DNA from: an uncultured Pelagibacteraceae bacterium
Lineage (GTDB): Bacteria; Pseudomonadota; Alphaproteobacteria; Pelagibacterales; Pelagibacteraceae
Direction: 5' to 3'
DNA: 64,000 nucleotides
Assembly (NCBI GenBank): GCA_902623075.1
Contig: CACNSD010000001.1
Span: 149,347-213,346, forward strand
A model generated the notes under the pieces. That model saw only the letters and a program-made list of their open reading frames with translations, was not told the DNA's origin and did no database searches. Shown here one piece after another: positions 19,205 through 28,108 of the stretch (within the stretch, counting starts at the first letter, position 1; each line of letters starts with the position of its first letter). The translations under genes and the position numbers were made by a program.

Positions 19205-21544
19205 ATGTTGGGTACAAGTAAAGATATCAAATATCCTGGTTTAAATATTTTACCACCTGGAGTTGAAAGACATGTTGTTAATGGCGGTGGACTAACTGGT
19301 TTTCAAGTGTTTCCAGATGATGAAATAGAAATTGTTAATAATGAAGGTAATCAAATTTGTGAAATTATTTGTTTTGACAAAAGTGGAAAGTCAGAACTTG
19401 GAATTTTTGATCTCAAAGAAAATAGTAAAAAAAATTACATTAAAAATATTTTGCTTAGAAAAGACGAGTCTATACTAGCAACAAACTATCAATTAAAAAA
19501 AAGAAACTTAAATATTTCAGACTCACATGCTGCTATTATTTTTGATACAGATACAAATGCAGGTGAAGTTATTAAATTAAAATCAAAAGATAAATGCTAT
19601 GCAATATTTGCCTCGCCTGGGGATGATATGGATGTTACTAATCAAAATCCTCCTAGTGAATTAACAATATTTATAAAAAGATCAAAAATTACAAATGATA
19701 AAGAGTTAAATGTAATTCCAGATCCTGTTTTTGAGCCTGCGCATGAAGAAAATATTTTAAGGCAATCTTGTACATCTTATCAAGTTAAAGAAGGTGACTA
19801 CATTCAAATCATAAGTCCTACAGGAAGACAATGCTCTGACTTTGTGGCATTTGACACTAGAAAATTAGAAAAAGGAATTGAAAAAGGATTAGACTGGCAA
19901 ACTACCAGAACTTTTATGGGGAATACTTTTCCTGGACCTGGTCTCTTTTCAAAATTTTATGATACTGATCATGAGCCACTAGTAGAGGTTGTAAGGGATA
20001 CAGTTGGAAAACATGATACTTTCAATCTTGCATGTACTTCAAAATATTATGAGGATGCAGGTTATTTTGGACATCCAAATTGCTCAGACAACCTAACTGA
20101 AAGTATGTCTAAATTTGGAGTGCAAAAACAGAAAGGATGGCATGCAATCAATTTATTTTTTAATACTTCTGCAGCAGGTTTAAATTCTGTCATTTCAGAT
20201 GAGTCTTATTCACGACCAGGGGATTATGTAATGTTTAGAGCTTTAAAAGATTTAACTATTGGAACAACTGCATGTCCAAGTGATATTGATCCTTGTAATT
20301 CGTGGAATCCAACTGATATTTTTGTTAGAACGTATGACAAAAAAAAAGAATTTAGCAAATCATTTGCATTTAGAATGAAAGCAGACTCAGAAAAAAAACT
20401 TACAAGAAACTCTGGTTTTTATGAAAGAACTTCTAAATTAACTAGAAATTTTGTTGATGCTAGAGGTTTTTGGCTTCCAAATGATTATACAAAACACGGT
20501 TTAGTAAATGAATATAATGCATGCAGAAATGATGCTGTGCTAATTGATCTATCATCATTAAGAAAATTTGAAATTATTGGCCCAGATGCAGAGGAACTTT
20601 TAAATTATACTCTTACAAGAAATATTAAAAAACTTTCTGTTGGACAAGTTGTTTATTCTGCAATGTGTTACGAAAATGGAATGATGTTTGATGACGGAAC
20701 CCTTTTAAGATTAAGTGAAACAGGTTTTAGATGGATATGTGGAGACGAGTACGGTGGAGAATGGTTAAAAGAAGTTGCAAAGAAAAAAAAATTTAATGCT
20801 TTTATTAAAAACTCAACAGATCAAATAAGTAATGTATCTTTGCAAGGTCCTAAGAGTAGAGAAATATTGAAAAAAATTATCTTTACACCACCAACACAGC
20901 CATCAATAGACGAACTGGGTTGGTTTAGATTCACAATTTGCAGGATTGAAGAGCTTCAAGGCATACCGTTAATCGTTTCAAGAACAGGTTACACTGGCGA
21001 GTTAGGTTATGAGATTTGGTGTCATCCAAAACATGCGCCTGAGGTTTGGGATAAATTGATGGAAGCAGGCAAAGATGATGGTTTGATTCCAGCTGGGTTT
21101 GCTGCTTTAGATAAACTGAGAATAGAGGCTGGTTTAATATTATTTGGTGCTGAATTTGATGGAGAACAAGATCCTTTCGAAGCTGGTATAGGTTTCGCTG
21201 TCCCTTTAAAAACAAAAGAAGAAGATTTTATTGGTAAAGAAGAATTAATAAAAAGAAAAGCCAATCCCCAAAAGAAATTAGTAGGATTAGAACTTGCTGG
21301 TAAAGAAATAGCTGGACATGGGGACTGTGTTCATATCGGTAGATCACAAGTAGGTATTGTTACGAGTGGGTGCTTATCTTCTGTGTTAAATAAAAATATT
21401 GCACTTTGTAGAATAGATACTCAATACTCTGAAACTGGAACAGAAGTCGAAGTAGGTAAAATTGATGGACATCAAAAAAGGATTGGTGCAAAAGTAGTCG
21501 GATTTCCATTTTACGATCCATCAAAGTCTAGAGTTAGATCTTAA
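19205..21544 (+). CDS. tdm: Trimethylamine N-oxide demethylase (Tdm)
   Basis: A 779-residue protein with an N-terminal DUF1989-type domain (about residues 10-380) fused to a C-terminal GcvT-type folate-binding domain (about 390-775). That architecture is known for Tdm, which splits TMAO to dimethylamine and formaldehyde. Cys277, Cys293 and Cys357 are spaced 16 and 64 residues apart, the spacing I remember for the three zinc-binding cysteines of the structurally studied Methylocella enzyme. The GcvT part (ARGFWLPNDY, LIDLSSLRKFEIIGPDAEELL) may pass formaldehyde to THF. The gene is divergent from tmoX and 5 bp before the small winged-helix-like gene. An alternative, a general dimethylglycine-type demethylase, is unlikely because of the DUF1989 half. 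Confidence 0.92.
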   Translation: MLGTSKDIKYPGLNILPPGVERHVVNGGGLTGFQVFPDDEIEIVNNEGNQICEIICFDKSGKSELGIFDLKENSKKNYIKNILLRKDESILATNYQLKKRNLNISDSHAAIIFDTDTNAGEVIKLKSKDKCYAIFASPGDDMDVTNQNPPSELTIFIKRSKITNDKELNVIPDPVFEPAHEENILRQSCTSYQVKEGDYIQIISPTGRQCSDFVAFDTRKLEKGIEKGLDWQTTRTFMGNTFPGPGLFSKFYDTDHEPLVEVVRDTVGKHDTFNLACTSKYYEDAGYFGHPNCSDNLTESMSKFGVQKQKGWHAINLFFNTSAAGLNSVISDESYSRPGDYVMFRALKDLTIGTTACPSDIDPCNSWNPTDIFVRTYDKKKEFSKSFAFRMKADSEKKLTRNSGFYERTSKLTRNFVDARGFWLPNDYTKHGLVNEYNACRNDAVLIDLSSLRKFEIIGPDAEELLNYTLTRNIKKLSVGQVVYSAMCYENGMMFDDGTLLRLSETGFRWICGDEYGGEWLKEVAKKKKFNAFIKNSTDQISNVSLQGPKSREILKKIIFTPPTQPSIDELGWFRFTICRIEELQGIPLIVSRTGYTGELGYEIWCHPKHAPEVWDKLMEAGKDDGLIPAGFAALDKLRIEAGLILFGAEFDGEQDPFEAGIGFAVPLKTKEEDFIGKEELIKRKANPQKKLVGLELAGKEIAGHGDCVHIGRSQVGIVTSGCLSSVLNKNIALCRIDTQYSETGTEVEVGKIDGHQKRIGAKVVGFPFYDPSKSRVRS

Positions 21545-21549
21545 AAAAT

Positions 21550-21900
21550 ATGCCTAAAGATAAAAAAACACTTTTAGATTTTTGGGAAGATCAGATGAGA
21601 CAATCACATACTTCAAGTAATTATTTTTTTAGAAAATCTCCTTCTCATTATCATATGATGTTATTAGTCATGTCTGCATTTAAAGAAGGGAAAAAATTGT
21701 CTGTAGAGGAGTTAAAGACAAAACTTTTTAAAACTTCTAGACCAAAATCAGCATTAATTATAACAGAAGCATGTGAAAAAGGATTCTTTAGGTTAGAAAA
21801 AACATCTGCTGACCAAAGAATTAAAAATATAATGCCAAGTGAATCTTTTGTTGATGAATTTAACAAATACTTGGTTACTCTTAAAAACATAAGTTATTAG
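21550..21900 (+). CDS. Small winged-helix-like protein downstream of tdm
   Basis: A 116-residue soluble protein starting 5 bp after tdm. The central part (about residues 30-90) reads as a helix, helix, beta-wing pattern: KSPSHYHMMLLVMSAFKEG, VEELKTKLFKTSRPKSALI, then ACEKGFFRLEKTSADQRIKNI, where the last piece resembles the wing of MarR-type regulators (a K-x-x-S-x-D-x-R core). This suggests a small DNA-binding protein, perhaps a regulator of the methylamine genes. A perfect 28-bp palindrome lies 27 bp after its stop. I do not recognise a named family, so the call is structural inference only. Confidence 0.6.
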   Translation: MPKDKKTLLDFWEDQMRQSHTSSNYFFRKSPSHYHMMLLVMSAFKEGKKLSVEELKTKLFKTSRPKSALIITEACEKGFFRLEKTSADQRIKNIMPSESFVDEFNKYLVTLKNISY

Positions 21901-21926
21901 CAGATAATAGTTTAAGGAAGCAAAAT

Positions 21927-21954
21927 ATCTAAAATTTATATATAAATTTTAGAT
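21927..21954. promoter_or_regulatory. Perfect 28-bp palindrome between the winged-helix-like gene and the flavoenzyme gene
   Basis: Two 14-base arms, ATCTAAAATTTATA and its exact reverse complement, meet with no spacer. It is followed by an A+T-rich stretch and the start of the flavoenzyme gene about 50 bp later. It could be an operator for a dimeric regulator or an A+T-rich hairpin ending the tdm transcript. There is no clean T-run right after it, which slightly favours an operator. Confidence 0.5.
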
Positions 21955-22002
21955 CTATAAAAAACTATATAAATAAGTGTTTCCAAAAAATATGGTTTGT
22001 AT

Positions 22003-23331
22003 ATGTCAACTTTGCCTACAAAAGCAAAAGTAGTAATTATCGGCGGTGGAATTCACGGATTAAGTACCGCATGGAAACTTTCTGAAACATATAAAAATCC
22101 TGGTGATGTAATCGTTTTAGAAAAAAAAGATACAGCAGCAGGAGCAAGTGGGATTGCTTGTGGTGTTGTTAGAAATAATTATTTCCAACCAGCAATGAGA
22201 GAACTTATGGCTCACTCAGTGTCAGTCTGGGAAAGTGATCCTAAAGCATTCAAATATAATCCTGTTGGATACATGCAAATATCTCCTGAAGTAATGCATG
22301 AAGATGTAGCTAGTATTTATAACCAGCAAAAAGCAATTGGATATGAGTCAGTTTTTATAGAAGGTGAAAAAGATTGTTCAAATTACATGAAAGGTATTTT
22401 TGATGATTGGCAAGCTAAAGGTATAACTTCTGTTCTGCATGAAAAAAAAGGAGGTTACGCTTTTAATAAAGACTCAATTAAAGCTCTTGAGAGTAAAGCG
22501 AATTCAAATGGTGTAAATGTTCACAAAGGTGTAACTGTTACAGGCTTTAAAAGAGGTAGTAATAGTAATGCAGTAACTGGAGTAGTAACAAATTTAGGGA
22601 CTATAGAATGTGATCAGGTAGTTGTTGGTGCTGGTCCATGGGTAAGAGATTTTTGGAATATGCTTGAGTTACCTAAATCTACAGAGATCAAAGGCAAAGA
22701 TGGAAAAATGCACGAAGTTGATATGTGGAAATATTGGTTTTTACAAGAGGGTGTTCTAGGTGTTGATGCAGATTATTTAAAAACTAATGATGGCAAACAG
22801 CCTCCAGTAATACACGTAGATACAGATGCACCTTTATACTCAGATAAAGATAAAAAATTAATAACTGATGAGCTTTGGGGTATTTATTATAAACCTGATA
22901 TAGAAGGCTTGGGAGTTCAAGGAGGAACTTCTCCATATATAGTTCAAAAACATTTTGATAAAGTAAACGTTGATCCATATGGAATTGAGTCTCCTGAATA
23001 TCAAACAACTGATAAATTCGCTGACATGTGGACATCAGCTCTCGCGCATATACAAAAAAGATTTGAAGGTAAATCTGATTTGTACAGAAAAGGTCCATCT
23101 GGTGGTCTAGGTTGTTTAACCCCTGACTCTTTCCCAATATTTGATAGATTTTTTGAAAATGTTTATATGATTGCTGACGCTAACCATGGTTATAAAATGA
23201 TTGGTGTTGGGCATTTAGTTGCGCAAGAAATTTTAGGTCAAGAAAGTGACTTATTAAAACCGTTTAGATATGATCGTTATGCTAAGGGTGAACTTCACCC
23301 TACTTCGAACAGTCCGTTTCCTTGGAGTTAA
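22003..23331 (+). CDS. FAD-dependent amine oxidoreductase of the DAO family
   Basis: A 442-residue flavoprotein. The FAD loop VVIIGGGIHGLSTAWKL is at about residues 9-25, and the C-terminal family motif ADANHGYKMIGVGHLVAQEIL near 390-410. I chose the ATG at 22003 (MSTLPTKAK); a longer reading from TTG at 21997 adds only two residues. The family includes sarcosine, dimethylglycine and N-methyl amino acid oxidases and dehydrogenases. It lies between tdm and gmaS in the same direction, so it probably acts on a methylated amine: candidates are dimethylamine, for which no known monooxygenase is visible here, or N-methylglutamate made by the next genes. The substrate is not readable from sequence. 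Confidence 0.85.
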   Translation: MSTLPTKAKVVIIGGGIHGLSTAWKLSETYKNPGDVIVLEKKDTAAGASGIACGVVRNNYFQPAMRELMAHSVSVWESDPKAFKYNPVGYMQISPEVMHEDVASIYNQQKAIGYESVFIEGEKDCSNYMKGIFDDWQAKGITSVLHEKKGGYAFNKDSIKALESKANSNGVNVHKGVTVTGFKRGSNSNAVTGVVTNLGTIECDQVVVGAGPWVRDFWNMLELPKSTEIKGKDGKMHEVDMWKYWFLQEGVLGVDADYLKTNDGKQPPVIHVDTDAPLYSDKDKKLITDELWGIYYKPDIEGLGVQGGTSPYIVQKHFDKVNVDPYGIESPEYQTTDKFADMWTSALAHIQKRFEGKSDLYRKGPSGGLGCLTPDSFPIFDRFFENVYMIADANHGYKMIGVGHLVAQEILGQESDLLKPFRYDRYAKGELHPTSNSPFPWS

Positions 23332-23398
23332 TTTATCTAAGTAGACAAACGTTTTTTTTTCAGTTACCTTTTTGATCTAGAAATTCAAAAGGGGGAAA

Positions 23399-24868
23399 AT
23401 GACTGATTTAGAAAAACATGTAAACCAACCAGGTAGAGCAAAGCTAGTTAAAAAAGTTAGAGAAAAAATTAAAGAATTAGGGATAACTTACATTTATTTT
23501 CAATTTATATCTGTTACAGGCAGAGTTGTTGGTAAAGGAATACCAGCAGATCATTGGGAAAGAACTGCAGAAAAAGGTTTTCAATTAGTTTATGGATCGA
23601 CTGCAAACTTATTTTTAGATCGTCATAATAATTACATTGGCTACGGACCAGAAGCAATGGAGTTGGTTGGAATTCCAGATCCGGAAACTTTCGTTCAGTT
23701 ACCATGGGATAAAAGAGTTGGAAGAGTATTTTGCACATGTTTTAGAAACAGAGAAGAAAGAGAAAATCCAGGAGGTCACCTTACATCTGATTGCAGAGGA
23801 AATTTAAGAATTTTCATGGATGAATTTCAAAAGAAACATGGACTAGAATTAAGAGTTGGAACAGAACCTGAAATGATGTGGTTAACAAAAAATCAAGACG
23901 GCACTCCAACTGGAAAAGGTTTTTCAAAACCATTCTGTTATCATATTGATCAGTTTGAGTCGTTAAGACCTGTTTTTATGAAAGTGATTGAATACTCTAA
24001 CGCTATGGGCTTAGATATGATTCAAGGTGATCATGAGGATGCCCCTGGACAACTAGAGCTTAACTGGACTTTCGACAATGTCTTAAGAAATGCAGATAGA
24101 TTATCAACTTACAGACAAATTTGTGCACAAGTTGCTAGAGAACATGGTTTAATAGCTTGTTTTATGACAAAACCATTCATGGGTGTATCTGCAAGTGGTT
24201 GTCATACAAACATGTCATTATGGAAAGGTGGAAAGATTTCTGTAAACAAGTTAGGTCATAAATCTTTGCCAGGTGTTGATGAGGTATTTAGCTATGTTTC
24301 AGGTGGAAAAAATACTTTCATGCCTGATACTAAAGATCCACAATTGCCTGGAAAAATTGGGTTACAATCAATAGCAGGCATTATGGAACACTTACCAGCA
24401 TTAACTGCTCTTGGATCTTCAACCGTAAATTCATACAGAAGATTATGGGACCAAGGATTTTGGGCTCCTGTTTATGCTGACTGGGGATATCAAAACAGAA
24501 CTTGTGGATTAAGAGTGTCTGCTCCAGGGAGATTTGAATATAGATCGGTGGACTCTATGCATAATCCTTACTTGTTAGGTGCCGCTTTGTTAAAAGCATG
24601 TGATGAAGGTATTAGTAAAAAAATGAAACCAGCAGCTCCAGAGTCTAGAAATATTTACGAAGCTCAAAAAGCTGGAAAAGATGTTAAAAAACTTCCATTA
24701 AGTCTGGGTGAAGCTTTAGATCGACTTGCTGAAGATGAAGTTATCAAATCTGCAATGCCAGATGAAATGTATAAAGTTTTCCATTGGTATAAAAATGATG
24801 AGTGGGAAAGGTTCCTGGGTGCAACCACACAATGGGATCTGGATACTTATCTTGATTGTCTACCGTAG
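23399..24868 (+). CDS. gmaS: Gamma-glutamylmethylamide synthetase (glutamine synthetase family)
   Basis: A 489-residue glutamine-synthetase-like protein. The metal and glutamate site QGDHEDAPGQLELNW lies near residue 210, and the ATP and phosphate parts ASGCHTNMSLW and NSYRRLWDQGFW follow. Next to mgsABC in the order gmaS-mgsA-mgsB-mgsC it matches the known N-methylglutamate pathway, in which GmaS joins methylamine to glutamate with ATP. A strong ribosome site (AGGGGG) lies just before the ATG. Normal GmaS proteins are about 430-460 residues, so this one is slightly long. True glutamine synthetase activity is an alternative but the operon context argues against it. Confidence 0.9.
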   Translation: MTDLEKHVNQPGRAKLVKKVREKIKELGITYIYFQFISVTGRVVGKGIPADHWERTAEKGFQLVYGSTANLFLDRHNNYIGYGPEAMELVGIPDPETFVQLPWDKRVGRVFCTCFRNREERENPGGHLTSDCRGNLRIFMDEFQKKHGLELRVGTEPEMMWLTKNQDGTPTGKGFSKPFCYHIDQFESLRPVFMKVIEYSNAMGLDMIQGDHEDAPGQLELNWTFDNVLRNADRLSTYRQICAQVAREHGLIACFMTKPFMGVSASGCHTNMSLWKGGKISVNKLGHKSLPGVDEVFSYVSGGKNTFMPDTKDPQLPGKIGLQSIAGIMEHLPALTALGSSTVNSYRRLWDQGFWAPVYADWGYQNRTCGLRVSAPGRFEYRSVDSMHNPYLLGAALLKACDEGISKKMKPAAPESRNIYEAQKAGKDVKKLPLSLGEALDRLAEDEVIKSAMPDEMYKVFHWYKNDEWERFLGATTQWDLDTYLDCLP

Positions 24869-24898
24869 GTCATTAAATAGAAAGGGTATAAATAAATT

Positions 24899-25843
24899 AT
24901 GTGTGGAATAGCAGGTTTAATTCATAGAGGTAAATCTTCTAATGTTGGTAGTGAATTACAAGGAATGCTCCAAGCATTAAAACATAGAGGAGAAGACTCA
25001 ACAGGATATGCCTTGTACGGAGATACTGACGGCAAACATTTTATAATGCGCTTCAAAGTTGGTGAAAACGTTGGTGAGGGTTCATCTTCGGTTATGGAGG
25101 ATGTTTCTGTCTATGATGAAAGAAAAAAGATAGTAGATCAAACTTTAGCAGAATTAGGGGCTAAGGTGGTTAAAGAGGAAAGAACTTTGCCCTACTCTTT
25201 AAGATATGAAATAGATTATGATGTAAAAGACCTTCTTAATTTTTCTCAAACTATTGAAAGTATACCAGGTGTTGAAATTCTATCTATGGGTAAATCTTTA
25301 GAAGTTATTAAGGATCTTGGAAATGCAAAAGCTGTTTGTGATAGATACTCTTTAGATAAACTAGTAGGAACCCACGCAATAGGTCATGCTAGAATGGCAA
25401 CTGAGTCGGGTGTTGATATTAAATCAGCCCACCCTTTCTGGGGTTATCCTTTTAGTGATGTTTCGGTAGTTCATAATGGACAACTTACAAATTATTGGAA
25501 TAATAGAAGAGCATTGGAAAATAAAGGAATGAGATTTATGTCTGAGTGTGACTCGGAACTTATAGCAGTTTACATTGCTCAAAAAATGAGAGAGGGAGCA
25601 TCTCTTGAAGAGGGAATGAAAGATTCTTTAACTGGTCTTGATGGTGTGTTCACTTATTTTGTTGCAACTAAAGACTCTTTAGGAATGGCAAAAGATACAA
25701 TGGCAGCAAAACCTCTAGTTTTGTATGAGTCAGATGATTTAGTGGCAATGGGGTCAGAAGAAATCGCAATAAGATCTGTGCTTCCACAAGAAATTGATAC
25801 TTACGATCCATTTGATGGGGAGGTTAAAGTATGGCGAATTTAA
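24899..25843 (+). CDS. mgsA: N-methylglutamate synthase subunit A (class II amidotransferase domain)
   Basis: A 314-residue Ntn-type amidotransferase. Cys2 (MCGIAGLIHRG) would be the N-terminal nucleophile after Met removal, and the family pattern GIGHARMATES / VHNGQLTNYWNNRR is present as THAIGHARMATES and VVHNGQLTNYW. In MgsABC this subunit works on gamma-glutamylmethylamide rather than glutamine, releasing methylamine for N-methylglutamate formation. It overlaps mgsB by 13 bp, so translation is likely coupled. It follows gmaS after 30 bp. A paralogue of similar size with the same Cys2 lies at 30518. Confidence 0.92.
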   Translation: MCGIAGLIHRGKSSNVGSELQGMLQALKHRGEDSTGYALYGDTDGKHFIMRFKVGENVGEGSSSVMEDVSVYDERKKIVDQTLAELGAKVVKEERTLPYSLRYEIDYDVKDLLNFSQTIESIPGVEILSMGKSLEVIKDLGNAKAVCDRYSLDKLVGTHAIGHARMATESGVDIKSAHPFWGYPFSDVSVVHNGQLTNYWNNRRALENKGMRFMSECDSELIAVYIAQKMREGASLEEGMKDSLTGLDGVFTYFVATKDSLGMAKDTMAAKPLVLYESDDLVAMGSEEIAIRSVLPQEIDTYDPFDGEVKVWRI

Positions 25844-26685
25844 AAAACGTTACTAAAAAAACCAAAGCCCAGGAGATGGGTATGCACACTGAGGTGCTTA
25901 CTGGCAGAACCCAACAGAAATTTTTTAATCCAGACGAGGCTGAGAACTTTTATTATTTTGGAACTTATGATGTTGATTTTAATAAAAGGATCGATTTGGA
26001 TGTAAAAGATATGACTGCTCCTGAGGCAAATAAAGAAATAGATAATTTAATGAGCCAAGGGTATGGGACTATTGTAATAAAAAACCCTCAAGGAAAACAT
26101 AGTCTTGGTGTTGGTATCTTAAATAAATTAAACCTAATTTTTGAGGGAAGCTTGGGATATTTTGGAATGGGCTCATGCGACGGCCCTATAGTTAGAATTA
26201 ATGGTAGAGTTGGATGGTCATGCGCGGAAAACTTAATGGCAGGAAAAGTTGTGATTGAAAAGAATGCAGGATCATGCTTCGGAGCTGCTATAAGAGGTGG
26301 AGACCTAATTTGCAAAGGTAGCGTTGGAGCAAGAACTGGTATCGATATGAAAGGTGGTACCATTATTATTGGTGGAGATGCTGGTGCCTTTACAGGTTTT
26401 ATGATGCAAAGAGGAAGAATAATTATTCTTGGAGATGTCGGAATTAACCTAGGTGACTCAATGTATGATGGGACAATTTTCGTAGGTGGCGAAATAGGAT
26501 CTTATGGTAGTGATGCAGTAGATTCAGAATTAACACCTAATGACCAAGATTGGTTAAAAAGAAAATTAAAAGTTGCTGAAATTGGTGAAAATTTTGACGT
26601 AAGTAAAATGAAAAAAATTGTAGCTGGTAAAAAACTTTGGAATTATGATAATTTGGAACCTACAGAGAAGAAGGGAGCAATTTAA
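25831..26685 (+). CDS. mgsB: N-methylglutamate synthase subunit B (GXGXG domain)
   Basis: A 284-residue protein homologous to the C-terminal GXGXG beta-helix domain of glutamate synthase. Repeated Gly-rich turns are seen from about residue 95 to 230, for example SVGARTGIDMKGGTIIIGGDAG and GDVGINLGDSMYDGTIFVGGEIG. In glutamate synthase this domain has a structural role and holds the amidotransferase and synthase parts together; the same is likely here. It overlaps mgsA by 13 bp and mgsC by 1 bp. An N-terminal extension of about 60 residues is absent from the paralogue at 31402 (227 residues). Confidence 0.92.
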   Translation: MANLKNVTKKTKAQEMGMHTEVLTGRTQQKFFNPDEAENFYYFGTYDVDFNKRIDLDVKDMTAPEANKEIDNLMSQGYGTIVIKNPQGKHSLGVGILNKLNLIFEGSLGYFGMGSCDGPIVRINGRVGWSCAENLMAGKVVIEKNAGSCFGAAIRGGDLICKGSVGARTGIDMKGGTIIIGGDAGAFTGFMMQRGRIIILGDVGINLGDSMYDGTIFVGGEIGSYGSDAVDSELTPNDQDWLKRKLKVAEIGENFDVSKMKKIVAGKKLWNYDNLEPTEKKGAI

Positions 26686-28097
26686 TGCCTAAGAAAAAGT
26701 CAAAAAAAATTAAAAAAAATGGAAAAGGTGTTGGTGGAAAAGCTGACGTTCATGTTCATGAAGAAGGGAAAAGAAATAAAAGTTTATTAGGGCATAATGC
26801 TATTTTCACTCCCGAAGTAATTGATGACATTCATATTAAATCACAGTTAGGAAGATACAGAATGCGTGGTATGGCCCTAATGAAAAAAATTCCTACATTT
26901 GATGATTTGGTATTTTTACCTGGAACATTAACTAGATTTGTAATCGAAGGTTACAGAGAAAAATGTGAAACTAAAACTGTGATTGGTCCAAGATGTGAAA
27001 ATCCAATTGAGCTTGATATTCCTGTTTATATAACTGGAATGAGTTTTGGTGCACTTTCTTATGAAGCAAAAACTGCATTAGCAAGAGGAGCAACAATGGC
27101 TGGTAGTGCTACATGTTCAGGTGAAGGTGGAATGATACCAGACGAAAGAAGATATTCTGAGAAGTGGTATTACCAATGTATCCAATCAAGATATGGATTC
27201 AATCCTCATCATGCACAACTAGCTGATGGAATTGAAGTATTTATTGGACAAGGACAAAAAGTTGGAATGGGCGGTCACTTAATGGGCCAAAAAGTAACTG
27301 ACCAAGTTGCTGAAATGAGATCTTTACCATCTGGTATTGATCAAAGATCTCCTGCTAGGCACCCTGACTGGTTAGGTCCAGACGATCTAGCTTTAAAAGT
27401 AGAAGAGCTAAGACAATTAACTAAAAATAAAGTACCAATTCAATTAAAGCTCGGAGCATCAAAAGTTTATGATGATGTGCGTATGGCTGCTAAATGTGAT
27501 CCTGACTCTATTTATCTTGATGGAATGGAAGGTTCTACTGGTGCAGGTCCCCACATAGCCGCTGCTAACACTGGTATTCCTGGAATAGCGGCAATTAGAG
27601 AGGCAAGAAGAGCAATAGACGATGTTGGTAAAACTGGAAAAGTAACATTAATTTATGCTGGTGGTGTAAGAGACGGTGCAGACATGGCAAAAGCCTTGGC
27701 TCTAGGAGCTGATGCAATTGCGATTGGTACTGGTTCTATGATCGCATTAAATTGTAATAAAGATATTCCTGAAGCAAACTTTGAAAAAGAAATGGGAGTA
27801 AAAGCTGGTGAGTGTTATCACTGCCATACAGGAAGATGTCCAGTCGGTGTTGCAACTCAAGATCCAAAATTAAGAGCAAGATTAAATCCAGATGATGCTG
27901 CACTGAGAGTTTACAATTATCTTCATTCAATGACTTTAGAAGCTCAACTTTTAGCAAGAGCTTGTGGTAAAACAAATATTCATTCGCTAGAGCCTGAAGA
28001 TTTAGCTGCACTAACATCTGAAGCTTCAGCATTAGCTAAAGTTCCACTTGCAGGAACTAACTATACAGTTGGAGTTGATAACTATCACAAAATATAA
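26685..28097 (+). CDS. mgsC: N-methylglutamate synthase subunit C (FMN and Fe-S glutamate-synthase domain)
   Basis: A 470-residue protein homologous to the FMN-binding central domain of glutamate synthase. The barrel motifs ITGMSFGALSYEAKTALARGA (near 117) and YAGGVRDGADMAKALALGADAIAIG (near 324) would bind FMN. Cys377, Cys380 and Cys385 in CYHCHTGRCPVGVATQ match the three cysteines of the 3Fe-4S cluster of glutamate synthase. A Lys-rich tail occupies residues 1-36. The subunit would carry the reductive amination step of N-methylglutamate formation. It starts on the last base of mgsB and is followed after 11 bp by a gene of unknown function. Confidence 0.93.
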   Translation: MPKKKSKKIKKNGKGVGGKADVHVHEEGKRNKSLLGHNAIFTPEVIDDIHIKSQLGRYRMRGMALMKKIPTFDDLVFLPGTLTRFVIEGYREKCETKTVIGPRCENPIELDIPVYITGMSFGALSYEAKTALARGATMAGSATCSGEGGMIPDERRYSEKWYYQCIQSRYGFNPHHAQLADGIEVFIGQGQKVGMGGHLMGQKVTDQVAEMRSLPSGIDQRSPARHPDWLGPDDLALKVEELRQLTKNKVPIQLKLGASKVYDDVRMAAKCDPDSIYLDGMEGSTGAGPHIAAANTGIPGIAAIREARRAIDDVGKTGKVTLIYAGGVRDGADMAKALALGADAIAIGTGSMIALNCNKDIPEANFEKEMGVKAGECYHCHTGRCPVGVATQDPKLRARLNPDDAALRVYNYLHSMTLEAQLLARACGKTNIHSLEPEDLAALTSEASALAKVPLAGTNYTVGVDNYHKI

Positions 28098-28108
28098 GGT
28101 TAATAACT

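Noticed and set aside
20931..21264. Overlapping antisense open frames within the GcvT part of tdm.
   Set aside because: Composition is explained by codon use of tdm on the other strand; no start signals or family resemblance.
22784..23137. A 117-codon open frame on the minus strand inside the flavoenzyme gene.
   Set aside because: It is antisense to a well-supported gene, and its low-complexity, Leu- and Gln-rich translation is a typical shadow of coding sequence.
23340..23399. Imperfect hairpin (CCTTTT with AAAAGG) overlapping the gmaS ribosome site, as a riboswitch.
   Set aside because: Stem is short with a mismatch or bulge and there is no recognisable aptamer core. The leader is too short for a known glycine or glutamine riboswitch.
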